NCBI RefSeq assembly: GCF_052065835.1 | Contig: NZ_JBQHTG010000002.1 | Location: 496,001-560,000, forward strand | Length of the DNA: 64,000 nt | Source of the DNA: Laedolimicola sp934402125 | GTDB taxonomy: Bacteria; Bacillota; Clostridia; Lachnospirales; Lachnospiraceae | Direction: 5' to 3' | In this document: piece by piece, positions 42,360-50,923 of the stretch | How positions within the stretch are numbered: the first letter of the stretch is position 1 | How the letters are laid out: every line of letters starts with the position of its first letter | The notes under the pieces: generated by a model | Database searches by the model: none | Told to the model about the DNA's origin: nothing | The model's input: only the letters and a program-made list of their open reading frames with translations | Made by a program: the position numbers and the translations under genes

Positions 42360-43979
42360 TTAAGATGTCGCCGGATTTCGACTGTATTTTCCTGCAATCA
42401 TCTCTGCCGTCCGGACGCCGTCCATGGCCGCCGAGGTGATACCTCCCGCATAGCCTGCGCCCTCTCCGCAGGGATAAAGTCCCTTCACCGGACTTTCCGC
42501 CCGATCTCCTCTCAGAATCCGCACCGGAGAGGAGGTCCGGCTTTCCACGCCGGATAATACCGCGTCTGCCCGGGAAAAACCAGAAATCAGATGCTCGCAG
42601 TCCAGAATCCCCTCCTCAAGGGCCGCCGACAGATACTCCGGAAAAATTCCCCGCACATCGCCAAACTCCCAAGCGCCCTTGATACAGGGTTCCACCCCGC
42701 CAAGACCGGTGCTCAGCTGTCCCCGGCAGAAATCTCCCAGAAGCTGGACCGGCACCTTACCGCCGCCTGCCGCGAAGGCCGCCCGCTCCAGCTTTCTCTG
42801 GAATTCCACGCCGGAAAGCAGATCCTCTCCGCCAAAATCCTCCGGGCGCACAGTCACAATCATGGCGCTATTGGCGTTGCGGCCGTCCCGGGCCTGATAG
42901 CTCATACCGTTCACCGCCAGTCCTCCCTCCTCAGAGGAAGCGTTGACCACATAGCCGCCGGGACACATACAGAAGGAATAGACGCCCCGATCCCCGCCGA
43001 CCTTCCGGGTCACCTTGTAGGCTGCCGTGGGAAGCTCATCGGGATAATGCTCCCCATACTGGCTCACATTGATCAGCTCCTGGGGATGCTCAATCCGCAC
43101 GCCCACCGCAAAGGCCTTCCGCTCCATAGGAATCTTCCGATCCCGGAGCATGGCAAAGGTATCCCGGGCGCTGTGACCGATGGCCAGCACCAGCACCTCT
43201 GTCTCCAGATAAGAGGGCTCGCCCTCCTGCTCCCCGCTTTTTCTTGTATACACGCCGCAGACCTGTCCGTCCCGGATCTCGATATCCACAAGCTGGGTAT
43301 CAAAATATACCTGGCCGCCCAGATCTTCGATCTCCTTCCGGATATGCTCCACCATGCCAATGAGCACGTCGGTGCCCAGATGGGGCTTATTCCAGTAGAG
43401 AATCTCCTCCGGCGCTCCGGCCTGTACAAAGGTCTGGAGCACCAGCCGTCCTCTTCCCTCCGGATCCTTGACCAGGGTGTTCAGCTTTCCGTCTGAGAAG
43501 GTTCCTGCCCCGCCTTCGCCGAACTGCACGTTGGAATGAAGCTTCAGGGCGCCGCCGCCCCAGAACCGATCCACCGTCTCCTTCCGCTTTCTGGCCGTCT
43601 CTCCCCGCTCCAGTAAAATGGGCCGGTATCCTGCCCGGGCCAGCATCAGCCCGCAGAACAGGCCCGCAGGTCCCGTCCCCACGATAACCGGACGGTGCGG
43701 CAGCTTTTCCCTGCCCGGCTCCGGAAAATGATAGGCCTTCTTTACCGCCGCCGTCACATTCCGGTTGTGAAGCTTCTTCAGCAGCTTCTCCTCACCTTTT
43801 AGCTTCACATCAACCGTATACACGTAGGAAATCGGTTTCTTCCTGGCGTCCACAGACTTTTTCTGAATGGTCAGCTGCTCTATTTTATCAGAAGATACCT
43901 TCAGCTCCCGGGCAGCCGCCTGGACAAGCGCCAGCCCGTCGTGTCCTGTGGGAAGCTTGATCTGACTGATTCGTATCAT
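42360..43979 (-). CDS. NAD(P)/FAD-dependent oxidoreductase (COG2509-like)
   Basis: A 539-aa flavoprotein. After an N-terminal ~90-residue extension, an FAD-binding dinucleotide fold begins at PVIVGTGPAGLFCGLMLARA. Further motifs include ERGETARKRKETVDRFWGGG and the C-terminal GEGAGYAGGITSAAMDG. It belongs to the uncharacterised FAD-dependent dehydrogenases common in anaerobes. The substrate is unknown. It sits 12 bp after a second flavoprotein of a different family, so the two may act on related substrates. Confidence 0.85.
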   Translation of the reverse strand: MIRISQIKLPTGHDGLALVQAAARELKVSSDKIEQLTIQKKSVDARKKPISYVYTVDVKLKGEEKLLKKLHNRNVTAAVKKAYHFPEPGREKLPHRPVIVGTGPAGLFCGLMLARAGYRPILLERGETARKRKETVDRFWGGGALKLHSNVQFGEGGAGTFSDGKLNTLVKDPEGRGRLVLQTFVQAGAPEEILYWNKPHLGTDVLIGMVEHIRKEIEDLGGQVYFDTQLVDIEIRDGQVCGVYTRKSGEQEGEPSYLETEVLVLAIGHSARDTFAMLRDRKIPMERKAFAVGVRIEHPQELINVSQYGEHYPDELPTAAYKVTRKVGGDRGVYSFCMCPGGYVVNASSEEGGLAVNGMSYQARDGRNANSAMIVTVRPEDFGGEDLLSGVEFQRKLERAAFAAGGGKVPVQLLGDFCRGQLSTGLGGVEPCIKGAWEFGDVRGIFPEYLSAALEEGILDCEHLISGFSRADAVLSGVESRTSSPVRILRGDRAESPVKGLYPCGEGAGYAGGITSAAMDGVRTAEMIAGKYSRNPATS

Positions 43980-43991
43980 ATACTCTCTCCT

Positions 43992-45215
43992 TTATTCTGC
44001 CGCCGCGCTGGTTCCCGCCAGCCAGCCGCTGCTGAAGGCCCATTGCAGATTGTAACCGCCGCAGGCGCCGTCCACGTCCAGCAGCTCTCCTGCCAGATAG
44101 AGTCCCGGCACCTTCCGGGATTCCATGGTCTCCGGGTTCAGTTCCCGCAAGTCCACACCGCCGGAACAGACCTGCGCCTGGGAAAAATCGCCGCTTCCCG
44201 TAATCTCTGTCTCAAAGCACCGAATCGCCCGGCTTAACCGTTCGATATCTTCCCAGTTCCAGTCCCCCGCCTTCTTTTTCGTTTTTCCCAGACCGCTTCG
44301 TTCCAGCACACAGGCGCTCACCTTTGCCGGCAGAAGCCCGGTCAGAAACTGCTCGCCGGTTTTATAGGCGTTATTCTCTATCCGTTCTTTTAAGAAGGCC
44401 AGGAACTCGGTCTCTTCAAAGACCGGCATCAGGTTCAGCCGTCCGCGGACCTGTCTGCCCTGCGCAAGGGCCCGCACCGCATAGCGGCTCACCTGGAAAA
44501 CCGGAATGCCGGAGATCCCGTTCTTTGTAAACTGTACCTCGCCCCGGTCGGAGGCCAGCCATTCTCCGCCCGCATAGAGCTCCACCTGAGCATCCATGCG
44601 GACTCCCGCCAGCTTTTCAAAGAACTTTTCCCTGCAGCAAAGCTGTACCAGCGCCGGAAGCGGCTGGATCACCCAGTGTCCCAGCTTCTTCGCGAAGCCA
44701 TAGCCCGCGCCGTCGGATCCGGTCTCCGGAGCCGCCTTGGAGCCACAGGTGAGAATCACAGCGTCCGCCGGATAGCTCCACCCTTCCGTCTCCACCAGAA
44801 AGCCATCCGGATTCCGGGTCACAGCCCGCGCCTCTGTATTCAGGGCCATCTTCACGCCCAGATGCTCCGCCTCCAGACGAAGTGCCTCCGACACTGCGGC
44901 CGCCTGATCGCTGTAGGGATAGAGATAGCCGTTCCTGTCCTTGGTAAAAATTCCCATTTTTTTTAAAATCTCCAGGGTATCTTCCATGCCAACCCGGCTA
45001 AGGACCTGTTCCACAATGGAGGGGTCCGTGCTTCGGTAATGGGACAGGCTCTGATCCCGGTTGGTCAGGTTGCAGCGGCCATTTCCGGTCACCAGTATTT
45101 TCTTTCCCACCTGTCTATTTTTCTCCAGCAGTGTCACCTTTGCCCCGCACCGGGCAGCGCCGATGGCCGCCATCAGCCCGGAGGCTCCGCCTCCCACAAT
45201 CAGAACCTTTTTCAT
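43992..45215 (-). CDS. HI0933-family FAD-dependent oxidoreductase
   Basis: A 407-aa flavoprotein of the HI0933/BaiN-like family, beginning KKVLIVGGGASGLMAAIGAA and containing KILVTGNGRCNLTN and a C-terminal LAGELLDVDGACGGYNLQWA. Some members reduce steroid or bile-acid enones in gut anaerobes (BaiN), others are uncharacterised. The start is ATG 45215; an upstream codon at 45299 overlaps the PLP-enzyme gene. The annotation as a specific bile-acid reductase is not supported here. Confidence 0.85.
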   Translation of the reverse strand: MKKVLIVGGGASGLMAAIGAARCGAKVTLLEKNRQVGKKILVTGNGRCNLTNRDQSLSHYRSTDPSIVEQVLSRVGMEDTLEILKKMGIFTKDRNGYLYPYSDQAAAVSEALRLEAEHLGVKMALNTEARAVTRNPDGFLVETEGWSYPADAVILTCGSKAAPETGSDGAGYGFAKKLGHWVIQPLPALVQLCCREKFFEKLAGVRMDAQVELYAGGEWLASDRGEVQFTKNGISGIPVFQVSRYAVRALAQGRQVRGRLNLMPVFEETEFLAFLKERIENNAYKTGEQFLTGLLPAKVSACVLERSGLGKTKKKAGDWNWEDIERLSRAIRCFETEITGSGDFSQAQVCSGGVDLRELNPETMESRKVPGLYLAGELLDVDGACGGYNLQWAFSSGWLAGTSAAAE

Positions 45216-45226
45216 CCTTCTTCTCC

Positions 45227-46510
45227 TTACAGCTGTACCAGTCCCGCGTCCACCATTTTCTGCAGGGACATCAGAATGCCCAGCTTTGCGTGGGGCCAAG
45301 TCAGTCCGCCCTGGAAATACACTGCGTAGGGCGGTTTAATGGGTCCGTCTGCGGAAAGCTCAATGGACGAGCCCTGCACAAAGGCTCCCGCTGCCATAAT
45401 GACGTCACTGTCATAGCCCGGCATAGCCCAGGGCTCCGGCGTCACATAGCTGTCCACCGGCGCTGCCGCCTGAATTCCCTGACAAAAGGCGATGACGCCC
45501 TCCGGCTTTCCGAAGGTAACCGCCTGGATAATATCGTGACGGCTCTCCCTGCTGTCCGGTACCACTGCGTAACCCAGCTTTTCGTAAATATTGGCTGCGA
45601 AAATCGCGCCCTTCAGCGCCGCTGCCGTCACGGTCGGCGCCAGAAAAAAGCCCTGATAGAAGCTGGTCATAACGCCCAGGGAAGCGCCTACCTCCTTGCC
45701 GAGACCCGGAGAGGTCAGGCGGTAAGCCGCGTTTTCCACATACTGTTCTTTTCCGACGATATAGCCGCCGATGGGCGCCAGTCCGCCGCCCGGATTCTTA
45801 ATCAGAGATCCCACACAGAGATCCGCTCCCACATCTGTGGGCTCTATCCGCTCTACAAACTCGCCGTAGCAGTTGTCTACCATGCAGATCACGTCCGGCT
45901 TTCTTTCTTTAATGAAAGCAATGAGCTCGCCGATACGCTTTACCGACAGAGTCGGGCGGGTCTGATAGCCCTTGGAACGCTGAATCGTCACCAGTCTGGT
46001 GCGCTCGTTCAGCGCCGCCTCAATGGCCGGATAATCGAAGCTTCCATCCTCCCTCAGATCCACCTGGCGGTAGGTCACGCCATACTCAGCCAGAGAACCA
46101 TTGGAGGGACGGATTCCGATCACCTCCTCCAGGGTATCGTAGGGCTTTCCGACCGGGGAGAGCAGCTCGTCTCCGGGACGCAGATTGCCGGACAGGGCCA
46201 CTGCCAGCGCATGGGTTCCACAGGCGATCTGGGGACGCACAAGGGCTGCCTCCGCATGGAACGCGGCAGCGTATACCTCCTCCAGCTTATCTCTTCCCAG
46301 ATCGTTATAACCGTAACCGCTGGTGGCCGCGAAGCAGGCTGCCTCCACCCGGTTCTTCTGCATGGCTCCCACCACCTTCAGCTGATTGTATTCCGCTGTC
46401 TCATCGATGGCGTCAAAGCGCTCCTTCAGACCCTTTTCTATCTCCTGTCCAAATGCGTATACGGCCGGGCTGATTCCCAGCTCCCGGTACATCATTTCTG
46501 TCTCTGTCAT
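45227..46510 (-). CDS. Methionine gamma-lyase-like PLP enzyme (aluminium-resistance family)
   Basis: A 427-aa fold-type I PLP enzyme of the Cys/Met-metabolism-related family that is widespread in Firmicutes next to miaA. The PLP lysine is in SLIKNPGGGLAPIGG; MVDNCYGEFVE supplies the PLP-pairing aspartate. It was named from an aluminium-resistance phenotype and its substrate is uncertain. The ATG at 46510 overlaps the miaA stop (ATGA), so coupling is likely. Confidence 0.87.
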   Translation of the reverse strand: MTETEMMYRELGISPAVYAFGQEIEKGLKERFDAIDETAEYNQLKVVGAMQKNRVEAACFAATSGYGYNDLGRDKLEEVYAAAFHAEAALVRPQIACGTHALAVALSGNLRPGDELLSPVGKPYDTLEEVIGIRPSNGSLAEYGVTYRQVDLREDGSFDYPAIEAALNERTRLVTIQRSKGYQTRPTLSVKRIGELIAFIKERKPDVICMVDNCYGEFVERIEPTDVGADLCVGSLIKNPGGGLAPIGGYIVGKEQYVENAAYRLTSPGLGKEVGASLGVMTSFYQGFFLAPTVTAAALKGAIFAANIYEKLGYAVVPDSRESRHDIIQAVTFGKPEGVIAFCQGIQAAAPVDSYVTPEPWAMPGYDSDVIMAAGAFVQGSSIELSADGPIKPPYAVYFQGGLTWPHAKLGILMSLQKMVDAGLVQL

Positions 46511-47457
46511 TCTTCTGTTACTCCTTTTTCTCTCCATATTTTCAGCATAAATGCAAGAATTTTCTCATCGTCATAGCCATACTCCGGCTTCTCTACCCAG
46601 ACGACGTCCCGCTCCCGTTTAAACCAGGTGAGCTGACGCTTAGCAAAATGGCGGGTATCCCGTTTCAGAACCCGCACAGCCTCCTCCAGGGAAACAGAGC
46701 CGTCCAGATAATCCAGGATTTCTTTGTAGCCCAGTCCCTGCATGGATACCATGCCCCGCTTACAGCCTTCTTCCTTCAGCCGCTTTACTTCCTCCACCAG
46801 ACCAGCCTTCATCATCTCATCCACCCTCTGGTCGATGCGTTCATAAAGCCTGGAGCGCTCGTCATTCAGGACAAAATAGGCAAAGCAGTACGGAGATTCC
46901 TTTTCCCGCTGCTCCTCATTGTGCTCTGAGATACGCTGTCCGGTCAGCCGATAATATTCCAGGGCGCGGATCACCCGCTTTACATTGTTGGCATGAATCT
47001 CCTCCGCGGCCTTCGGATCCACCAGGGCCAGCCTGGCGTGGAAACGCTCCGGTCCCTCTGCTGCCGCCAGGGCCTCCAGCTCTTGGCGGACGCCGGTTCC
47101 CTCTTCATTTTCTGTAAAATCGATATCGTAAAGCAGGGCCTGAATATAGAATCCGGTTCCTCCCGTGAGAATCGGAATATGCCCCCGGCTCCAGATTTCT
47201 TCCATAGCCGCCCGGGCCAGTTCCTGGAAACGTACCACATTGAAGTCCTCTTCCGGCTCCAGCACATCGATCAGATGATGGGGAATCCCCTCCATCTCCT
47301 CCGGGCGGATCTTGGCCGATCCGATATCCATGCGGCGGTAGACCTGCATAGAGTCGGCGGAAATGATTTCTCCCTCCACAGCCCTGGCCAGGCGGATCGA
47401 TAATTTAGTTTTTCCGACAGCAGTGGGGCCGGTCAGGATAATCATGGGTTTCTTCAC
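46507..47457 (-). CDS. miaA: tRNA dimethylallyltransferase
   Basis: Transfers dimethylallyl to A37 of tRNAs reading UNN codons. The 316-aa protein has the P-loop ILTGPTAVGKTKLSI, the SADSMQVYRRMDIGSAK substrate motif and the C-terminal RHFAKRQLTWFKRE. The start is GTG 47457 with GGAGG eight bases upstream. It is the first gene of the long unit leading through the flavoproteins and radC to the mre/min cluster. Confidence 0.96.
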   Translation of the reverse strand: MKKPMIILTGPTAVGKTKLSIRLARAVEGEIISADSMQVYRRMDIGSAKIRPEEMEGIPHHLIDVLEPEEDFNVVRFQELARAAMEEIWSRGHIPILTGGTGFYIQALLYDIDFTENEEGTGVRQELEALAAAEGPERFHARLALVDPKAAEEIHANNVKRVIRALEYYRLTGQRISEHNEEQREKESPYCFAYFVLNDERSRLYERIDQRVDEMMKAGLVEEVKRLKEEGCKRGMVSMQGLGYKEILDYLDGSVSLEEAVRVLKRDTRHFAKRQLTWFKRERDVVWVEKPEYGYDDEKILAFMLKIWREKGVTEE

Positions 47458-47492
47458 GGGCTTCTCCTCCTTGGTTTATTGCAATCTGTTTT

Positions 47493-47521
47493 ATTCTAAT
47501 ATTAAATAGGAACTTTTTCAA
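47493..47521 (-). promoter_or_regulatory. Promoter of the miaA-mre-min unit
   Basis: Minus strand TTGAAA (47521-47516), a 17-bp spacer and TAGAAT (47498-47493), directly following the terminator at 47526-47560. It is the only clear promoter seen for at least the first part of this long minus-strand unit. Confidence 0.65.
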
Positions 47522-47525
47522 GATT

Positions 47526-47562
47526 AAAAATAGAATCCTGCAATGCAGGATTCTATTTTTTT
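47526..47562. terminator. Bidirectional rho-independent terminator
   Basis: A nearly perfect hairpin with 17-base arms (47526-47542 and 47544-47560; AAAAATAGAATCCTGCA and its complement), A- and T-runs on both sides. It separates the ABC transporter operon from miaA. Confidence 0.8.
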
Positions 47563-47594
47563 CCACTTTAATATAGCACAGTATTTCCTATAGA

Positions 47595-47622
47595 GCAAAA
47601 AAGGTGCTGTCTTCCAGCACCT
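47595..47622 (-). terminator. Terminator of the ABC transporter operon
   Basis: AGGTGCTG (47602-47609) and CAGCACCT (47615-47622) form an 8-bp stem with a 5-base loop; on the minus strand TTTTTTGC follows. It is 12 bases downstream of the ATPase stop. Confidence 0.85.
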
Positions 47623-47634
47623 TCATTCTGTACC

Positions 47635-48420
47635 TTATCCCTGTGTAAACCGGGACAGGAACTGTTTTGTACGCTCCTCCCGGGTATGTTCGAACACTTC
47701 CTCCGGCGTTCCCTTTTCCAGGATACGGCCGTCGTCCATGAAGATCACCTGGCTTGCCACATCCCGGGCAAAGGCCATTTCATGGGTTACGATGATCATC
47801 GTCGTATTCTGGTCTGCCAGCTCCCGGATAACCCTCAGCACCTCTCCGGTCAGCTCCGGATCCAACGCCGAGGTCGGCTCATCAAAGCAGAGGATATCCG
47901 GCTTTAACGCCAGGGCGCGGGCAATCGCCACACGCTGACACTGTCCGCCGGACAGCTGATGGGGATAATTGTTCATCCGGTCCGCCAGTCCCATCTGGAT
48001 CAGCAGGCCTTTGGCCTCTGCCTCAATTTCCGCGTGAATTTCCTTTTTTCTCGCTTTATAATCCGGCTGTTCCCTGGCCAGAAGCTCCTTGGCCAGCATT
48101 ACGTTGCCCAGGGCTGTATACTGGGGAAACAGGTTGAAGGACTGGAACACCAGTCCAAAATGCAGACGTTTTTTGCGAATCTCGGATTCCTGCAGGGTCA
48201 GCGGATCCTCCGCGTCAAACAGGGTCTCCCCGCCCACACGGATTACGCCGGTATCCGGCCGCTCCAGAAAATTCAGGCAGCGAAGAAAGGTGGTTTTACC
48301 GCTTCCCGAGGAACCGATGATGGATACCACCTCTCCCTTCTCCAGGGTAAAGCTGATATCCTTTAATACCTCTGTATTATCAAAGGTTTTACTTACGTGT
48401 TCTACTTCCAGTATTGCCAT
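47635..48420 (-). CDS. Polar amino-acid ABC transporter ATP-binding protein
   Basis: ATPase of 261 aa energising uptake. Walker A GSSGSGKTTFLRCLNFLERP, signature LSGGQCQRVAIARALALKP and Walker B ILCFDEPTSALDPE are intact; the close match to GlnQ/HisP-type ATPases indicates amino-acid import. It is the last gene of the lipoprotein-permease-ATPase operon. Residues 118-140 (LAREQPDYKARKKEIHAEIE) are a charged helical insertion seen in some members of the family. Confidence 0.94.
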   Translation of the reverse strand: MAILEVEHVSKTFDNTEVLKDISFTLEKGEVVSIIGSSGSGKTTFLRCLNFLERPDTGVIRVGGETLFDAEDPLTLQESEIRKKRLHFGLVFQSFNLFPQYTALGNVMLAKELLAREQPDYKARKKEIHAEIEAEAKGLLIQMGLADRMNNYPHQLSGGQCQRVAIARALALKPDILCFDEPTSALDPELTGEVLRVIRELADQNTTMIIVTHEMAFARDVASQVIFMDDGRILEKGTPEEVFEHTREERTKQFLSRFTQG

Positions 48421-48434
48421 TCTTAGCGCCCTCC

Positions 48435-49121
48435 TTATCTGAAATAATCCAGTTTCCGCTCCAGCCGCTCCAGAAGAACGGTCAGAACGCCGTTGAAGAT
48501 CAGATAATAGACAGCCGTAAAGAACAGCGGCCAGATCTCACCTGCAATTCCCTGGGAGCCCTTCATAAATGCCTGTCCGGCCCAGATAATCTCCTGAAGG
48601 GCAATGATCCGTGCCAGGGAAGTATCCTTAACCAGGGTAATGATCTCATTGGACATGGGCGGTACAATCCGCTTAATCATTTGCATCAGCTTGATTTTAA
48701 AGAAAATCTGGCTTTTGGTCATACCCAGCACCAGGCCTGCTTCCTCCTGGCCCACCGGTACGCTCTGGATGCCGCCCCGGTAGATCTCAGAAAAATAACA
48801 GGCATAGTTCAGGATAAAGGAAATGGAAGCCGCCAGAAAACGACCGGCCTCTCCACCGCCCCAGATCTGCTTACCCAGTACTAGACCCGGAAAATAAAAG
48901 ATAATCAGCAGCTGGATCATAAGCGGCGTACCGCGTATGATCCAGACGAGCAGCTTGGATAACATGCTCAAAGGGCGGAACCTCGACATGGAGCCAAAGG
49001 CTATCACAAGCCCCAAAGGCACCGCTCCGATCAATGTGATAAAAAACAGTCTCAGTGTCTGCAGAAAACCGCTGTTCAACGCGCCCAGAACAATCGGCAT
49101 CTGTTCTATAATTCGTTCCAT
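48435..49121 (-). CDS. Polar amino-acid ABC transporter permease
   Basis: A 228-aa HEAT-type permease with about five transmembrane helices and the His/Glu/Gln transporter TM region features (LGALNSGFLQTLRLFFITLI, WIIRGTPLMIQLLIIFYFPG, and the EAA-like loop VPVGQEEAGLVLGMTKSQIF). It forms a dimer with the ATPase dimer at 47635-48420. Substrate is not decided by sequence. Confidence 0.93.
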   Translation of the reverse strand: MERIIEQMPIVLGALNSGFLQTLRLFFITLIGAVPLGLVIAFGSMSRFRPLSMLSKLLVWIIRGTPLMIQLLIIFYFPGLVLGKQIWGGGEAGRFLAASISFILNYACYFSEIYRGGIQSVPVGQEEAGLVLGMTKSQIFFKIKLMQMIKRIVPPMSNEIITLVKDTSLARIIALQEIIWAGQAFMKGSQGIAGEIWPLFFTAVYYLIFNGVLTVLLERLERKLDYFR

Positions 49122-49151
49122 ATTACTTCTCTTTTGCCTTCGCTTTTATTC

Positions 49152-50024
49152 TTATTCCTGTACCAGGGCTGCCTGGACGCCGTACTTCTCTGCGCAGGCC
49201 TTCATGCTGCCATCTGTGGTAGCATTAGCAAAGAACTCATCCAGCACTGCAGCCAGGTCGGAACCCTTCCGGAAGCCTACGCCGTATTTCTCACTGTTCA
49301 GCGCAACGGTGTAGGTCAGCTTTTCGTAGCTGGTTCCCTCGCCAATCATGGCTGCCGCCATCAGAGAGTCGATGACTGCCGCGTCAGAGGTACCGGATGC
49401 CACCTCCAGAAGAGCGTCAGACTGTGCCTTGACCGGTGTGTAATCCAGTCCCAGGGCGCTGACCTCAGCCTCTCCTGCGCTGCCTGCCTCTACTGCAAAG
49501 CTTAAATCCTTCAGGCTGTCTGTATCCTGATACTTGTCAGCCACGTCCTTCGGAACTACAACCACCTGGGCGTTGTTCAGGTACGCGCCGGTACATTCCA
49601 TGGAGCTCGTTACCTCGTCGGTCAGGGTCATGCCGTTCCATACACAGTCAATGCTCTTTCCATCCAGCTCCAGGACCTTATTATCCCAGTCGATCTCCAC
49701 AAATTCCACATCGACACCCAGGCTCTCCGCGAAGGCCTTGGCCATATCCGCGTCGAAGCCTACCCAGTCGCCATTCTCATCCTTGTAATCCATGGGTTCA
49801 AAATCAGTAATGCCGACTACCAGCGTTCCCTTATCTACCACATATGCCATATCGCTGTCTGTGGAAGCCGCGTCTGCGTCTGCCTCGTCCATATCTTTAT
49901 CTGCAGCCGCATCCTCTGCATCCGTATTGGTTACCACTTCCTCCTGCTTGGAAGAACCACAGCCTGCCAGCATGGACGCTGCCAGTACTCCACATAAAAA
50001 TACGCTTACTACTTTCTTTTTCAT
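49152..50024 (-). CDS. Amino-acid ABC transporter substrate-binding lipoprotein
   Basis: A 290-aa SBP_bac_3 protein. The signal peptide ends in a lipobox with C22 (LAGC), then an acidic low-complexity linker (residues 30-58) and the periplasmic-binding fold (VDKGTLVVGITDFEPMDYKD, ALNSEKYGVGFRKGSDLAAV). It binds a polar amino acid (cystine, glutamine or basic amino acid are candidates). The start is ATG 50024, after GGGAGGAG. First gene of the operon. Confidence 0.93.
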   Translation of the reverse strand: MKKKVVSVFLCGVLAASMLAGCGSSKQEEVVTNTDAEDAAADKDMDEADADAASTDSDMAYVVDKGTLVVGITDFEPMDYKDENGDWVGFDADMAKAFAESLGVDVEFVEIDWDNKVLELDGKSIDCVWNGMTLTDEVTSSMECTGAYLNNAQVVVVPKDVADKYQDTDSLKDLSFAVEAGSAGEAEVSALGLDYTPVKAQSDALLEVASGTSDAAVIDSLMAAAMIGEGTSYEKLTYTVALNSEKYGVGFRKGSDLAAVLDEFFANATTDGSMKACAEKYGVQAALVQE

Positions 50025-50096
50025 AATAATCTCCTCCCGCGGGTTCGAATTTCTTTCTGCTACCACTGCACTTTATTAAAGTGTCGGTACCATTGC

Positions 50097-50125
50097 ATTC
50101 TATCATCTGACGCCGTAACTGTCAA
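50097..50125 (-). promoter_or_regulatory. Promoter of the amino-acid ABC transporter operon
   Basis: Minus strand consensus TTGACA (50125-50120), a 17-bp spacer and TAGAAT (50102-50097), about 75 bp before the lipoprotein start. The leader has a small AT-rich inverted repeat (CTTTATTAAAG at 50071-50081), possibly regulatory. No T-box or riboswitch was recognised in it. Confidence 0.8.
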
Positions 50126-50132
50126 CCGGAAG

Positions 50133-50921
50133 TTATGCGTAACGGGCATTTTTTTCATATTCCCGCTCCAGCTCGTAGATTTTCTCTGTCAGAGATTCCG
50201 GCAGGCTCAGATGCTCCCCGGCCTCCCCAAGAAGCCTCTCATACTCCTCCATCAGCTCCAGAAGCTGCTCCCCGCCTATATTCTGAAGCTCCATAGCCTG
50301 CTCGAAATCATCGTCCGACAGGCCCAGACGCATGGCGAAGACGTATTCCTTCAGCACCTCCGGATCCTTCTGATACTGCCAGGAGGTCCGGAACGCCCTG
50401 GCCGCCTGCCCGAACCGGAAAAGCCTGCAGCAGCAGACTCCCAGATTATTCCAGACATGGGCGTAAAATTCCACGCCCAGGCGATCGCTCTGCCGGATAT
50501 CCAGAATCTTCTCATATTCGTAGATCGACGCCTGGTAATTGCCGTTGATAAAATACTCATCTGCCCGCAGCTTCAGGCGTTCCTGCTCCTGATAGGTCTT
50601 CAGCACCTTCAGCCGGGCGGAAAGCTCCGTCAGCTCCTCCTGGGTATAGTAATCCACACTGCGCAGAATGGTCAGCACCATGTTCTGGATGCTGCTGCCC
50701 GCCTCTGCGCCCTTTTTCAGCTTTTCGGCCAGTTCCGGATTGTGAATCTCGGTACGGATCCACTCCCAGAGCCGTTCCCCCAGCATCTGCCGATCTGCCA
50801 GATACACATTTTCATAAAGGAAAAAGGCCAGCTCTTCCATAGAATAAAGGCGGATCCCCATACTTTCTATGTAATAAGGCGTCTTTACCGGTTCGTCCCG
50901 GCATATCATAACGGTTCCCAT
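50133..50921 (-). CDS. TPR-like helical protein, third gene of an uncharacterised cluster
   Basis: A 262-aa, almost entirely helical protein. After an N-terminal segment with YYIESMGIRLYSMEELAFFL, residues about 140-215 look like tetratricopeptide repeats (DEYFINGNYQASIYEYEKIL, WNNLGVCCCRLFRFGQAARA). I do not recognise a named family. I use ATG 50921, nine bases after an AAGGGGG site; the gene overlaps the upstream Hsp70-like gene by about one base pair region, so the two are translationally coupled. It has no signal peptide and is probably cytosolic. Its role as a partner for the ATPase is inferred from coupling alone. Confidence 0.72.
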   Translation of the reverse strand: MGTVMICRDEPVKTPYYIESMGIRLYSMEELAFFLYENVYLADRQMLGERLWEWIRTEIHNPELAEKLKKGAEAGSSIQNMVLTILRSVDYYTQEELTELSARLKVLKTYQEQERLKLRADEYFINGNYQASIYEYEKILDIRQSDRLGVEFYAHVWNNLGVCCCRLFRFGQAARAFRTSWQYQKDPEVLKEYVFAMRLGLSDDDFEQAMELQNIGGEQLLELMEEYERLLGEAGEHLSLPESLTEKIYELEREYEKNARYA

Positions 50922-50923
50922 CT

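Noticed and set aside
50024..50096. A T-box or riboswitch before the amino-acid ABC operon
   Set aside because: Only ~70 nt of leader, without a specifier stem, T-box sequence or terminator/antiterminator pair.
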